A DNA stretch of 61,453 bases from Pseudomonas juntendi. GTDB lineage: Bacteria; Pseudomonadota; Gammaproteobacteria; Pseudomonadales; Pseudomonadaceae. The stretch spans positions 1 to 61,453 of the forward strand of contig NZ_BLJG01000104.1 in NCBI RefSeq assembly GCF_009932375.1. Direction: 5' to 3'. Every line of letters starts with the position of its first letter. The stretch's first letter is position 1. The translations under genes were made by a program, and so were the position numbers. The notes below the pieces were generated by a model. The model was not told where the DNA came from, did not search any database, and was given only the letters and a program-made list of their open reading frames with translations. Below, piece by piece: positions 8,204 to 16,619 of the stretch.

Positions 8204-10126
8204 ATGCCCCCGGTGGCAGCGGGTTCACACGCGAATACGTCAGCTCAGGCAACGAGGCTGCATGCTCGGGCGTATTCGCGGGGTAACCCGCTTCTGCATG
8301 GGTTGTGGTGCCTGTTGCTGCTTTGTTTCGCCCTCGATACCCTGGCCGCCCCCACCCATGCCCTCACGGTGTACGGCGAAGCCCCCCGCTACGGCGCCAG
8401 TTTCCAGCATTTCGACTATGTGAACCCCAGCGCCCCCAAGGGCGGCATGCTGCGCCGCTCGGCCATCGAGATTGGCCAGTTCGACCATATCCTGCCGTAC
8501 ATCGACAAAGGCATTGGTGTCAGCCAGGTCGATGGCCTGTTGTTCGCACCCCTGGCCGTGCGCTCATTCGACGAACCCTACACCGTCTATGGGCTGATCG
8601 CCCGGCGCATGGAGCGTGGCCCGGATGACGCCTGGCTGCGTTTCGATATCGACCCACGGGCGACCTTTGCCGACGGCAAGCCGGTGCGCGCCGAAGACGT
8701 GCGCTTCACCTACGACCTGCTGATGAGCAAAGGCAGCCTGACCTACCGCACCCAGTTCGCCGACGTCAGCGCGGTGACCGTGGAAGGCCCGCGCAGCATC
8801 CGCTTCGACTTCAAGCCCGGACACGGCCGTACCCTGGCGCTGGACCTGGCCAGCTTGCCCGTGCTGCCCGAGCACGACTGGCAGCAACGCGATTTCGCCA
8901 ACGGGGCCGGCTTCGACAAACCGGTCGGCAGTGGGCCCTACCGCATCGGCCAGATCGACAATGGCCGCAGCATCACCTTCGAGCGTGACCCTACCTGGTG
9001 GGCCCGTGACCTGCCGGCCAGCCGTGGCCGCTACAATTTCGCCAAACTGCGCATCGAGTACTTCGGCGACACCGAGGTGGCGCGCCAGGTGCTTAAGGGC
9101 GGGGGCTACGATTACAACCGCGAGTTCTCCGCAACCGCCTACACCCTGGGTTACAACGGCGCCACACTGGACGACGGTCGCCTGCAACGGGCCCACCTAG
9201 GCCCAGCCAAACCGCAGGTAGCCCAGGGCTTCGTGTTCAACCTGGACCGGCCGCAGTTCAAGGACCGCCGTGTACGTCAGGCACTGGGCATGCTCTGGGA
9301 CTTCGAGTGGAGCAACCGGCAGATGATGCGCAACCTGTACATCCGCCAGCAGAGCGTGTTCTCCAATACCCCGCTGGCCGCCCGCCAGCTACCCGATGCC
9401 GGCGAGCTGAAACTGCTCGAACCGCTGCGTGGCCAGGTGCCGCAGGAAGTCTTCGACCACGTGTTCACGGCACCGGTCACTGACGGCTCGGGAATCATCC
9501 GCGCCCAGCAGTTGCAAGCCCTGGCCCTGCTGCAGCAGGCCGGCTGGCATGCCGATGGCGACCGCCTGGTCAACCGCGAAGGTCAGCCCCTGACGTTCAC
9601 CTTCCTCAACGGCCAGGCCGGCATGGAGCGCCTGCTGTTGCCCTGGAAGCGCAACCTGGCTCAGATCGGCGTTACCCTGAATATCCGTAACGTCGACTCG
9701 GCGCAGTACGTCAACCGGCTGATGGCCCGTGACTACGACATGGTCGTGACCGGCTACCCGGTGACGCTGTCCCCCGGTGCCGAGCTGTACAACTACTTCG
9801 GCTCGGCCGCTGCCCACGACCCCGGTTCGAACAACCTGATGGTGCTGCAGGACCCGGCCGTCGACCACCTGATCGACGGCCTGGTACGCGCTGCCAGCGA
9901 GGCCGACATGCTGCGCCACGCTCACGCCCTGGACCGGGTGCTGCAGTGGAATTACTACTGGATCCCCAACTACTACCCGCCAGGCAGCTCCACCGTCTGG
10001 TGGAACCGCTTCGGCTTGCCCAAGGTTCAGGCCACCTACGATGAAGGCCTGGACACTTGGTGGGAGATCAGCCCAACGGCGCTGACCAATGAACAGATGG
10101 CCATACGCCGGAACGCCGCCCCATGA
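8204..10126 (+). CDS. yejA: Periplasmic oligopeptide-binding protein (YejA-like, SBP family 5)
   Basis: Solute-binding component of a peptide ABC importer of the YejABEF (microcin C/oligopeptide) type. Family marks are [16 protein letters not shown] near the mature N-terminus, then [20 protein letters not shown] and [21 protein letters not shown]. The hydrophobic signal core ([17 protein letters not shown]) is about 30 residues in. The start is uncertain: the ATG at 8204 has no good ribosome site and the first codons overlap an inverted repeat at 8221-8289. Downstream in-frame starts would lose the basic residues before the hydrophobic core. It follows the parvulin by 17 bases and overlaps yejB by 4. 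Confidence 0.88.
   Translation: MPPVAAGSHANTSAQATRLHARAYSRGNPLLHGLWCLLLLCFALDTLAAPTHALTVYGEAPRYGASFQHFDYVNPSAPKGGMLRRSAIEIGQFDHILPYIDKGIGVSQVDGLLFAPLAVRSFDEPYTVYGLIARRMERGPDDAWLRFDIDPRATFADGKPVRAEDVRFTYDLLMSKGSLTYRTQFADVSAVTVEGPRSIRFDFKPGHGRTLALDLASLPVLPEHDWQQRDFANGAGFDKPVGSGPYRIGQIDNGRSITFERDPTWWARDLPASRGRYNFAKLRIEYFGDTEVARQVLKGGGYDYNREFSATAYTLGYNGATLDDGRLQRAHLGPAKPQVAQGFVFNLDRPQFKDRRVRQALGMLWDFEWSNRQMMRNLYIRQQSVFSNTPLAARQLPDAGELKLLEPLRGQVPQEVFDHVFTAPVTDGSGIIRAQQLQALALLQQAGWHADGDRLVNREGQPLTFTFLNGQAGMERLLLPWKRNLAQIGVTLNIRNVDSAQYVNRLMARDYDMVVTGYPVTLSPGAELYNYFGSAAAHDPGSNNLMVLQDPAVDHLIDGLVRAASEADMLRHAHALDRVLQWNYYWIPNYYPPGSSTVWWNRFGLPKVQATYDEGLDTWWEISPTALTNEQMAIRRNAAP
8221..8289. repeat. Imperfect 19-bp inverted repeat at the 5' end of yejA
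   Basis: Arms 8221-8239 and 8271-8289 match at 16 of 19 positions around a 31-base loop; the central gcgaatacg / cgtattcgc part is perfect. It lies within or just before the first codons of yejA. It could be an mRNA structure controlling translation or a remnant repeat element. Confidence 0.6.
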
Positions 10127-11181
10127 CCCGCTACCTGTTGCGCCGCCTGCTGCTGATCATTCCGACATTGCTGGCGATCCTGCTGGTCAACTTCGTCATC
10201 GTACAGGCCGCGCCAGGGGGCCCGGTGGAACAAGCCGTGGCGCGCCTGCAAGGCATCGGCGGTGGCACCCCCGGTGCGCGCTCGGAGGTTGTGCACGGTG
10301 AATCACGCGCCACCCGCGGGCTCGACCCCAAGCTGATCGAAGAGATCAAGCGCCAGTACGGCTTCGACAAGTCTGCGCCCGAGCGCCTTTGGCTGATGCT
10401 GGGCCAGTATGCCCGGCTGGACTTCGGCAACAGTTTTTTCCGTGGTGCCAAGGTCACCGACCTGATCCTCGACAAACTGCCGGTCACCCTGTCGCTGGGC
10501 TTCTGGGCCACGCTGATCACCTACCTGGTGTCCATACCCCTGGGCATTCGCAAGGCGGTGCGCCACGGCAGCCACTTCGATGCCTGGAGCAGCGCACTGA
10601 TCGTGGTCGGCTACGCCCTGCCCTCGTTCCTGTTCGCCCTGTTGCTGATCGTGGTGTTTGCCGGCGGCACTTCGCTGAACTGGTTTCCGGTGCGCGGCCT
10701 GGTTTCCGACAACTTCGACGAGCTGACCCTGCTCGGCAAGGTGGCCGACTACTTCTGGCATCTGGTACTGCCCGTCGGCGCCCTGGTGATCGGCGGGTTC
10801 GCCACCCTCACCTTGCTGACCAAGAATGCCTTCCTCGACGAAATTTCGCGCCAGTACGTGGTCACCGCTCGGGCCAAGGGCCTGAGCGAGCGGCGGGTGC
10901 TCTACGGCCATGTATTGCGCAACGCGATGCTGCTGGTGGTGGCCGGGCTACCACAGGCACTGATCAGCGTGTTCTTCGCCGGCTCGCTGCTGATCGAGGT
11001 GATTTTTTCTCTGGATGGCCTGGGCCGCATGAGCTACGACGCCGCCGTGTCCCGCGACTACCCTATCGTCTTCGGCACATTGTTCATCTTCACCTTGGCA
11101 GGGCTGCTGATCCGCCTGATCGGCGACGTGGCCTACACCTTGCTGGACCCACGCATCGACTTCGACACGAGGGCGCACTGA
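10123..11181 (+). CDS. yejB: Peptide ABC transporter permease (YejB-like)
   Basis: An inner-membrane permease of 352 residues. It opens [39 protein letters not shown], the standard DppB/YejB start, with a long loop holding [18 protein letters not shown]. The EAA-type ATPase-contact loop is [21 protein letters not shown]. Its start overlaps the end of yejA by four bases (ATGA) and its stop shares a base with the yejE start, so the three genes are translationally coupled. Confidence 0.93.
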   Translation: MTRYLLRRLLLIIPTLLAILLVNFVIVQAAPGGPVEQAVARLQGIGGGTPGARSEVVHGESRATRGLDPKLIEEIKRQYGFDKSAPERLWLMLGQYARLDFGNSFFRGAKVTDLILDKLPVTLSLGFWATLITYLVSIPLGIRKAVRHGSHFDAWSSALIVVGYALPSFLFALLLIVVFAGGTSLNWFPVRGLVSDNFDELTLLGKVADYFWHLVLPVGALVIGGFATLTLLTKNAFLDEISRQYVVTARAKGLSERRVLYGHVLRNAMLLVVAGLPQALISVFFAGSLLIEVIFSLDGLGRMSYDAAVSRDYPIVFGTLFIFTLAGLLIRLIGDVAYTLLDPRIDFDTRAH

Positions 11182-12197
11182 TGCTGTCGCCTGTGGCGCG
11201 CCGGCGCCTGCAACGCTTTCGCCGCAACCGCCTGGGCTGGGTCTCGCTGTGGGTATTCGCCGCCCTGCTGTCGCTGAGCCTGGGCGCCGAGCTGGTGGCC
11301 AACGACAAGCCGTTGCTGCTGGGTTACCAGGGCGAACTGTACGTACCGGCGCTCAAGCGTTATACCGAGCAGCAATTTGGCGGCCAGCTGCCGTTCCAGC
11401 CCGACTACCGCAGCGCCTACGTGCGCAAGCTGATCGAGGACCAGGGCGGCTGGATGCTGTTCGCACCGATCCCGTTCAGCGCCGACACCCCGAACTACGA
11501 CTTGCAGGTCCCAACGCCCAGCCCACCGAGCAGCAGCAACTGGCTGGGTACCGATGACCAGGGCCGAGATGTGCTGGCCCGGGTGTTGTATGGCACGCGG
11601 GTGTCTTTGCTGTTTGCCTTTGCCCTGACCGTGATCAGCGTGGTCATCGGGGTGACGGCAGGCGCCCTGCAGGGCTACCACGGGGGCTGGGTCGACCTGT
11701 TCGGCCAGCGCCTGCTGGAGGTATGGTCCGGGCTGCCGGTGTTGTACCTGCTGATTATCCTCAGCGGGTTCGTCGAGCCGGATTTCTGGTGGCTGCTGGG
11801 GATCATGGCGCTGTTTTCATGGCTGACCCTGGTCGACGTGGTGCGGGCCGAGTTCCTGCGGGGGCGCAACCTGGAATACGTCAAGGCAGCCCGGGCGCTG
11901 GGTTTGCCAGACAGCCAGGTCATGCTGCGGCATATCTTGCCCAATGCCTTGAATGCCACACTGACCTACGTGCCGTTCATGCTCACCGGGGCCATCACCA
12001 CGCTGACCGCGCTGGACTTCCTCGGTTTCGGCATGCCCGCGGGCAGCGCCTCGCTGGGGGAGTTGGTGACCCAGGGTAAGCAACACCTGGAGGCACCGTG
12101 GCTGGGCTTTACTGCGTTCTTTACCCTGGCGCTGATCTTGTCGCTGCTGGTGTTCATCGGCGATGCCTTGCGGCAGGCGTTTGACCCGAAGGGCTGA
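11181..12197 (+). CDS. yejE: Peptide ABC transporter permease (YejE-like)
   Basis: Second permease of the importer, 338 residues. The start at 11181 gives [20 protein letters not shown] before the first membrane helix, overlapping the yejB stop in a TGATG. The YejE-specific insert after TM1 (ELVANDKPLLLGYQGELYVPALKRYTE) is present, and EYVKAARALGLPDSQVMLRHILPNA is the ATPase-contact loop. No YejF ATPase gene follows; the next gene is a regulator. The transporter must borrow an ATPase encoded elsewhere or be non-functional. Confidence 0.92.
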   Translation: MLSPVARRRLQRFRRNRLGWVSLWVFAALLSLSLGAELVANDKPLLLGYQGELYVPALKRYTEQQFGGQLPFQPDYRSAYVRKLIEDQGGWMLFAPIPFSADTPNYDLQVPTPSPPSSSNWLGTDDQGRDVLARVLYGTRVSLLFAFALTVISVVIGVTAGALQGYHGGWVDLFGQRLLEVWSGLPVLYLLIILSGFVEPDFWWLLGIMALFSWLTLVDVVRAEFLRGRNLEYVKAARALGLPDSQVMLRHILPNALNATLTYVPFMLTGAITTLTALDFLGFGMPAGSASLGELVTQGKQHLEAPWLGFTAFFTLALILSLLVFIGDALRQAFDPKG

Positions 12198-12249
12198 CGT
12201 TTCAGGCAAGGTGCCGGCGCGGGCAAACAACGTATTCAGGACTTTTTCC

Positions 12250-13632
12250 ATGCACGACAGCGACAGCCTCAAGGACTACCCCCACGTTCGGCAACTGGCG
12301 ATTCGCTCGCTGTTCGAGATCATCGAACAGTCCAGCGAGGGTACGGTGATCGTCGACCGCCAGGCGCGTATCGCCTGGATGAACGAACGCTATGCCCGGC
12401 GCTTTGGCCTGGCCGACGCGGCCAGTGCGATTGGCCAGCCCTGCGAAGCAGTGATCCCCGGTAGCCTGATGCGCGAGGTGGTGAGCAATGGCCGGCCTAT
12501 CCTGCTGGACATGCTGGACATGCCGAACGAGCCGTTGGTGGTCATGCGCCTGCCTATCCACGACGACCAGGGCGCGCTGATCGGCGCCATCGGTTTTGCC
12601 CTGTTCGATCAGTTGCGTAGCCTGTCGCCGTTGCTCAAGCGTTATTCGAGCATGCAGCAGGAGCTTGCCTCGACCCGCTCGCAACTGCGCGCCCGCCAGG
12701 CCAAGTACAGCTTTGCGCAGTTCGTTGGCAGCAGCGCTGCCAGCCTGGAAGCCAAGCGCCGTGCACGGCGCGGTGCAGGCAGTGACTCACCGGTGCTGTT
12801 GCTGGGCGAGACGGGCACGGGCAAGGAGTTGCTGGCGCACGCCATCCACGCCGCCTCGGCCCGGGCACACAAGGCGTTCGTCAGCATCAACAGCGCCGCC
12901 ATCCCGGAAACACTGCTGGAGGCCGAGTTCTTCGGCACCGCGCCCGGTGCCTTTACCGGGGCGGACCGCAAAGGCCGCAGCGGCAAGTTGCAACTGGCCG
13001 AAGGCGGCACATTGTTCCTCGATGAGATCGGCGACATGCCGCTGGCCTTGCAAAGCAAGCTGCTGCGGGTGCTGCAGGAAAAGGAATACGAGCCGGTGGG
13101 GTCGAACCAGATGCTGCGCAGCGACGTGCGCATCATTGCGGCCACTTCCATCGACCTGCAGGCGGCCATGGCCCGCGGCGCATTCCGCGCCGACCTGTAC
13201 TACCGGCTGAACGTGTTACCGATCGAAGTGCCGCCGCTGCGGCAGCGGCTGGAGGACCTGCCGGCGTTATGCGAGGCCGTGCTGGCAGAGCTGGGCAGCC
13301 AGTACGAGCTGGAAACCGAGGCGCAGCAACTGCTGGCACGCCATGCCTGGCCGGGGAATATCCGTGAACTGCGCAACGTGCTGGAGCGGGCGACCTTGCT
13401 GGCCGATCAACCACGCCTGGGGGCGGCGGACTTGCGTGCGGCGTTGGGGCCGTTGAGTCCGCTGTCGGCGGCACCGGTGCGCCAGACCTACCGCGAGGCG
13501 TGCGAGGCATTCGAGCGCTCACTGATCGCCGGGGCGTTGGCGGACCATGCGGGCAACGTGCCGCAGGCGGCAAAGGCGCTGGGGCTGGGGCGCTCTACCC
13601 TGTACAAGAAGATGGTGGCGCTTGGTCTCTGA
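12250..13632 (+). CDS. Sigma-54-dependent transcriptional activator (PAS, AAA+, Fis-type HTH)
   Basis: A 460-residue enhancer-binding protein. An N-terminal PAS-like sensor spans about residues 20-125 (SSEGTVIVDRQARIAWMNERYARRFG). The AAA+ domain has Walker A GETGTGKE at 186-193, the sigma-54 contact loop GAFTGA at 233-238 and Walker B GGTLFLDEIGD. A C-terminal Fis-type helix-turn-helix ends in GNVPQAAKALGLGRSTLYKKM. The ATG at 12250 has an agga site 7-10 bases upstream. It directly precedes a GntP permease and 3-hydroxybutyrate dehydrogenase driven by a sigma-54 promoter. This matches the known P. aeruginosa arrangement where PA2005 controls (R)-3-hydroxybutyrate use with RpoN. The ligand is inferred. 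Confidence 0.92.
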   Translation: MHDSDSLKDYPHVRQLAIRSLFEIIEQSSEGTVIVDRQARIAWMNERYARRFGLADAASAIGQPCEAVIPGSLMREVVSNGRPILLDMLDMPNEPLVVMRLPIHDDQGALIGAIGFALFDQLRSLSPLLKRYSSMQQELASTRSQLRARQAKYSFAQFVGSSAASLEAKRRARRGAGSDSPVLLLGETGTGKELLAHAIHAASARAHKAFVSINSAAIPETLLEAEFFGTAPGAFTGADRKGRSGKLQLAEGGTLFLDEIGDMPLALQSKLLRVLQEKEYEPVGSNQMLRSDVRIIAATSIDLQAAMARGAFRADLYYRLNVLPIEVPPLRQRLEDLPALCEAVLAELGSQYELETEAQQLLARHAWPGNIRELRNVLERATLLADQPRLGAADLRAALGPLSPLSAAPVRQTYREACEAFERSLIAGALADHAGNVPQAAKALGLGRSTLYKKMVALGL

Positions 13633-13660
13633 GCAGAGACTCTTGTCTCTTTTTAGAGAT
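13625..13660. promoter_or_regulatory. Tandem dyads, likely enhancer sites for the sigma-54 activator
   Basis: Two dyads with the same arms and spacing stand 20 bp apart: gtctct-N4-agagac at 13625-13640 and gtctct-N4-agagat at 13645-13660. They begin in the last codons of the activator gene, about 150 bp upstream of the -24/-12 promoter, the usual place for enhancer-binding protein sites. Two turns of helix apart suits cooperative binding of dimers. Confidence 0.7.
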
Positions 13661-13801
13661 AGCGGAACAAGCTCGATTGTGCAGGCAGGCAGCGTGCAAA
13701 TCTGGGAGGAGATGGTGCGTGCGCTTGAACAACAAAATCTCAAAACAGAGAAGGAAACACTGCAAAAAATAAAAACTCTATGTAAATCAATAAGTTAAAA
13801 A

Positions 13802-13818
13802 TTGGCACGATATCCGCT
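13802..13818 (+). promoter_or_regulatory. Sigma-54 (RpoN) -24/-12 promoter
   Basis: The stretch ttggcacgatatccgct has the -24 element TTGGCACG and a -12 GC with exactly ten bases between the GG and GC doublets. It deviates from consensus only at TT to CC before the -12 GC. It is 47 bases upstream of the permease start and downstream of the tandem dyads. Confidence 0.8.
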
Positions 13819-13864
13819 TTCTCCTGCAAACCGATAACAACAAGACTCACCCAGGAGACACCCG

Positions 13865-15256
13865 ATGACCGTGCTCATCGCCCTTGCCGCGCTGACCCTG
13901 CTGATGCTGGCCGCCTACCGCGGCTACAGCGTCATACTGTTCGCCCCTATCGCCGCCCTCGGCGCCGTTCTGCTCACTGACCCGTCCGCCGTTGCCCCCG
14001 CCTTCACCGGGGTGTTCATGGAAAAAATGGTGGGCTTCATCAAGCTGTATTTCCCGGTGTTCCTGCTGGGTGCGGTGTTCGGCAAACTGATCGAGCTGTC
14101 CGGCTTTTCCCGCTCGATCGTGGCCGCTGCCATCCGCCTGCTCGGCACCCGCCAGGCCATGCTGGTGATCGTGCTGGTCTGTGCGTTGCTGACCTACGGC
14201 GGCGTCTCGCTGTTCGTGGTGGTGTTTGCGGTATACCCGTTCGCGGCCGAGATGTTCCGCCAGAGCAACATCCCCAAACGGCTGATCCCGGCCACCATTG
14301 CCTTGGGGGCGTTTTCATTCACCATGGACGCCCTGCCCGGTACCCCGCAGATCCAGAACATCATCCCCAGCACCTTTTTCAATACCACCGCCTGGGCCGC
14401 ACCCTGGCTGGGCCTGATCGGCACACTGTTCGTGTTCTGCACCGGCATGGCCTACCTGCAGCGCCAGCGCAACAAAGCCCAGCGTGCCGGTGAAGGGTAT
14501 GGCACCGACTTGCGCAACGAACCGGAAACCGCTGCCGACCTGAGGTTGCCCAACCCCTGGCTGGCGATATCCCCGTTGATGCTGGTGGGGGTGATGAACC
14601 TGCTGTTCACCCACTGGATCCCGCAGTGGTACGGCGCCAGCCACAGCTTGCAACTGCCCGGCATGAGTGCCCCAGTGAACAGCGACGTGGCCAAGCTGAC
14701 CGCCATCTGGGCGGTACAGGCAGCATTGCTGGTCGGCATCCTGATGGTGCTGGCATGTGCCTTCGGCGCCATCCGCAGCCGTTTGGCCGAAGGCACCAAA
14801 AGTGCTGTCGGCGGCGCCTTGCTGGCAGCCATGAACACGGCCTCGGAGTATGGCTTTGGCGCAGTGATCGCCTCGCTGCCTGGCTTCCTGGTGCTGGCCG
14901 ATGCCCTGCGCGGCATCCCCAACCCCCTGGTCAATGAAGCCATCACCGTCACCCTGTTGGCCGGTATCACCGGCTCTGCCTCGGGCGGCATGAGTATTGC
15001 GCTGGCCGCCATGGGTGACACCTTCATCGCCGCCGCCCATGCCGCCAACATTCCGCTCGAGGTGCTGCACCGGGTAGCGGCCATGGCCAGCGGCGGCATG
15101 GACACCCTGCCGCACAACGGCGCGGTGATCACCCTGCTGGCAGTCACCGGCCTGACCCATCGGGAAGCCTACAAGGACATTTTCGGTATTACCCTGATCA
15201 AGACCCTGGCAGTGTTCGTGGTAATTGCCACGTTCTACGCCACTGGCATTGTCTAA
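13865..15256 (+). CDS. GntP-family permease, probable 3-hydroxybutyrate transporter
   Basis: A 463-residue inner-membrane transporter with about 12 hydrophobic segments. It begins MTVLIALAALTLLMLAAYRG. GntP-type segments such as YFPVFLLGAVFGKLIELSG, LTYGGVSLFVVVFAVYPFA and TMDALPGTPQIQNIIPSTFF are present. An aggaga ribosome site is at normal distance. It lies between the sigma-54 activator and hbdH, 10 bases before the latter, so D-3-hydroxybutyrate (or acetoacetate) is the likely substrate; that is context, not sequence, evidence. Confidence 0.9.
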   Translation: MTVLIALAALTLLMLAAYRGYSVILFAPIAALGAVLLTDPSAVAPAFTGVFMEKMVGFIKLYFPVFLLGAVFGKLIELSGFSRSIVAAAIRLLGTRQAMLVIVLVCALLTYGGVSLFVVVFAVYPFAAEMFRQSNIPKRLIPATIALGAFSFTMDALPGTPQIQNIIPSTFFNTTAWAAPWLGLIGTLFVFCTGMAYLQRQRNKAQRAGEGYGTDLRNEPETAADLRLPNPWLAISPLMLVGVMNLLFTHWIPQWYGASHSLQLPGMSAPVNSDVAKLTAIWAVQAALLVGILMVLACAFGAIRSRLAEGTKSAVGGALLAAMNTASEYGFGAVIASLPGFLVLADALRGIPNPLVNEAITVTLLAGITGSASGGMSIALAAMGDTFIAAAHAANIPLEVLHRVAAMASGGMDTLPHNGAVITLLAVTGLTHREAYKDIFGITLIKTLAVFVVIATFYATGIV

Positions 15257-15266
15257 GGAGCATTGC

Positions 15267-16037
15267 ATGACCCTCAACGGCAAGACTGCACTCGTGACCG
15301 GCTCGACCAGCGGCATCGGCCTGGGTATCGCCCAGGTACTGGCCCGGGCCGGTGCCAACATCGTCCTCAACGGCTTTGGCGACCCGGCTCCCGCCCTGGC
15401 GGAAATTGCCCGGCACGGGGTAAAAGCCATCCATCACCCGGCCGACCTGGCCGAGGTCGCCCAGATCGAGGCGTTGTTCGCCGCGGCCGAGCGCGAGTTC
15501 GGCGGCGTCGACATCCTGGTCAACAACGCTGGTATCCAGCATGTGGCCCCGGTCGAACGGTTTCCGGTGCAAAGCTGGGACAAGATCATCGCGCTCAACC
15601 TGTCGGCGGTCTTCCATGGCACACGCCTGGCGCTGCCGGGCATGCGCGCGCGCAATTGGGGGCGCATCATCAACATTGCCTCTGTGCATGGCCTGGTCGG
15701 TTCGACCGGCAAGGCGGCGTACGTGGCCGCCAAGCATGGCGTGGTGGGCCTGACCAAGGTCGTGGGCCTGGAAACCGCCACCAGCCCTGTCACCTGCAAC
15801 GCCATTTGCCCGGGCTGGGTGCTGACCCCGCTGGTGCAGCAACAGATCGATGACCGTGCCGCCAACGGTGGCGATGCGCTGCAGGCGCAACATGACCTGC
15901 TGGCGGAAAAGCAACCTTCGCTGGCCTTCGTTACCCCGCAGCACCTGGGCGAGCTTGTGCTTTTCCTGTGCAGCGAAGCGGGTAGCCAGGTGCGTGGTGC
16001 CGCCTGGAACGTTGACGGGGGCTGGTTGGCCCAGTGA
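15267..16037 (+). CDS. hbdH: D-3-hydroxybutyrate dehydrogenase
   Basis: This short-chain dehydrogenase of 256 residues oxidises (R)-3-hydroxybutyrate to acetoacetate with NAD+. The cofactor motif TGSTSGIG is near residue 11, NNAG is present, the catalytic Ser is in NIASVHGLVGS, and the Tyr and Lys are in YVAAKHG. The PhbDH-like segments NAICPGWVLTPLVQQQI and the C-terminal VRGAAWNVDGGW(L)AQ are also present. The ATG at 15267 has AAGGAG six bases before it. It is co-transcribed with the permease, giving uptake plus first oxidation step. Confidence 0.93.
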   Translation: MTLNGKTALVTGSTSGIGLGIAQVLARAGANIVLNGFGDPAPALAEIARHGVKAIHHPADLAEVAQIEALFAAAEREFGGVDILVNNAGIQHVAPVERFPVQSWDKIIALNLSAVFHGTRLALPGMRARNWGRIINIASVHGLVGSTGKAAYVAAKHGVVGLTKVVGLETATSPVTCNAICPGWVLTPLVQQQIDDRAANGGDALQAQHDLLAEKQPSLAFVTPQHLGELVLFLCSEAGSQVRGAAWNVDGGWLAQ

Positions 16038-16215
16038 CGCAGGCTCCCGCGGTGGTTGGCAGAGGTTTTTGCCGGTGTTTGCCGCCGAAGCGGCTGCTGG
16101 CCGATGCGCTGTCAGCGGTGCGAGAGCACCGCCCACGGGCCTGGGTGAAAGGCCACAAACGCGCAGCAATCAGGCATAATGCGCGCTTTTCGCCCCCCCG
16201 AAGCACAGGTAATCC

Positions 16216-16491
16216 ATGAAAGCTCAAGCCCGCCATATTCTGGTCAAGACCGCTGACGAAGCCGAAAAGCTCAAGCAGCGTATCGCCAATGGCGAGGCGT
16301 TCGACGTGCTGGCGAAAAAGTTCTCGACTTGCCCGTCCGGCAAACGGGGCGGCGACCTGGGTGAAGTCCGCCCAGGGCAAATGGTCGGCGCCATCGACCA
16401 AGTCATCTTCAAGAAGCCCCTGCGCGTGGTACACGGCCCGATCAAGAGCAAGTTCGGCTATCACCTGGTGCAAACCTTCTACCGCGACTAA
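16216..16491 (+). CDS. Second parvulin-type peptidyl-prolyl isomerase
   Basis: A single-domain cytosolic parvulin of 91 residues, about half identical to the one at 7905. Active-site features are kept: ARHILV, the Cys in FSTCPS, GGDLGEVRPGQMV and FGYHLVQT. It stands alone. The 178 bases between it and hbdH hold only a strong hairpin (gcggtgc/gcaccgc, 16115-16132) without a T-run. Confidence 0.92.
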   Translation: MKAQARHILVKTADEAEKLKQRIANGEAFDVLAKKFSTCPSGKRGGDLGEVRPGQMVGAIDQVIFKKPLRVVHGPIKSKFGYHLVQTFYRD

Positions 16492-16619
16492 CGCACTGGC
16501 CCTGTGCCACCTGACATTTTTGCCAGTTGTGCCCAGCACGCACACCTCTATAAAAACCGCGGTAACCCTGCACGCCATGCGTGACCTGCAGGGCCCCCTG
16601 GTCAATGGAGGCTTCCCTG

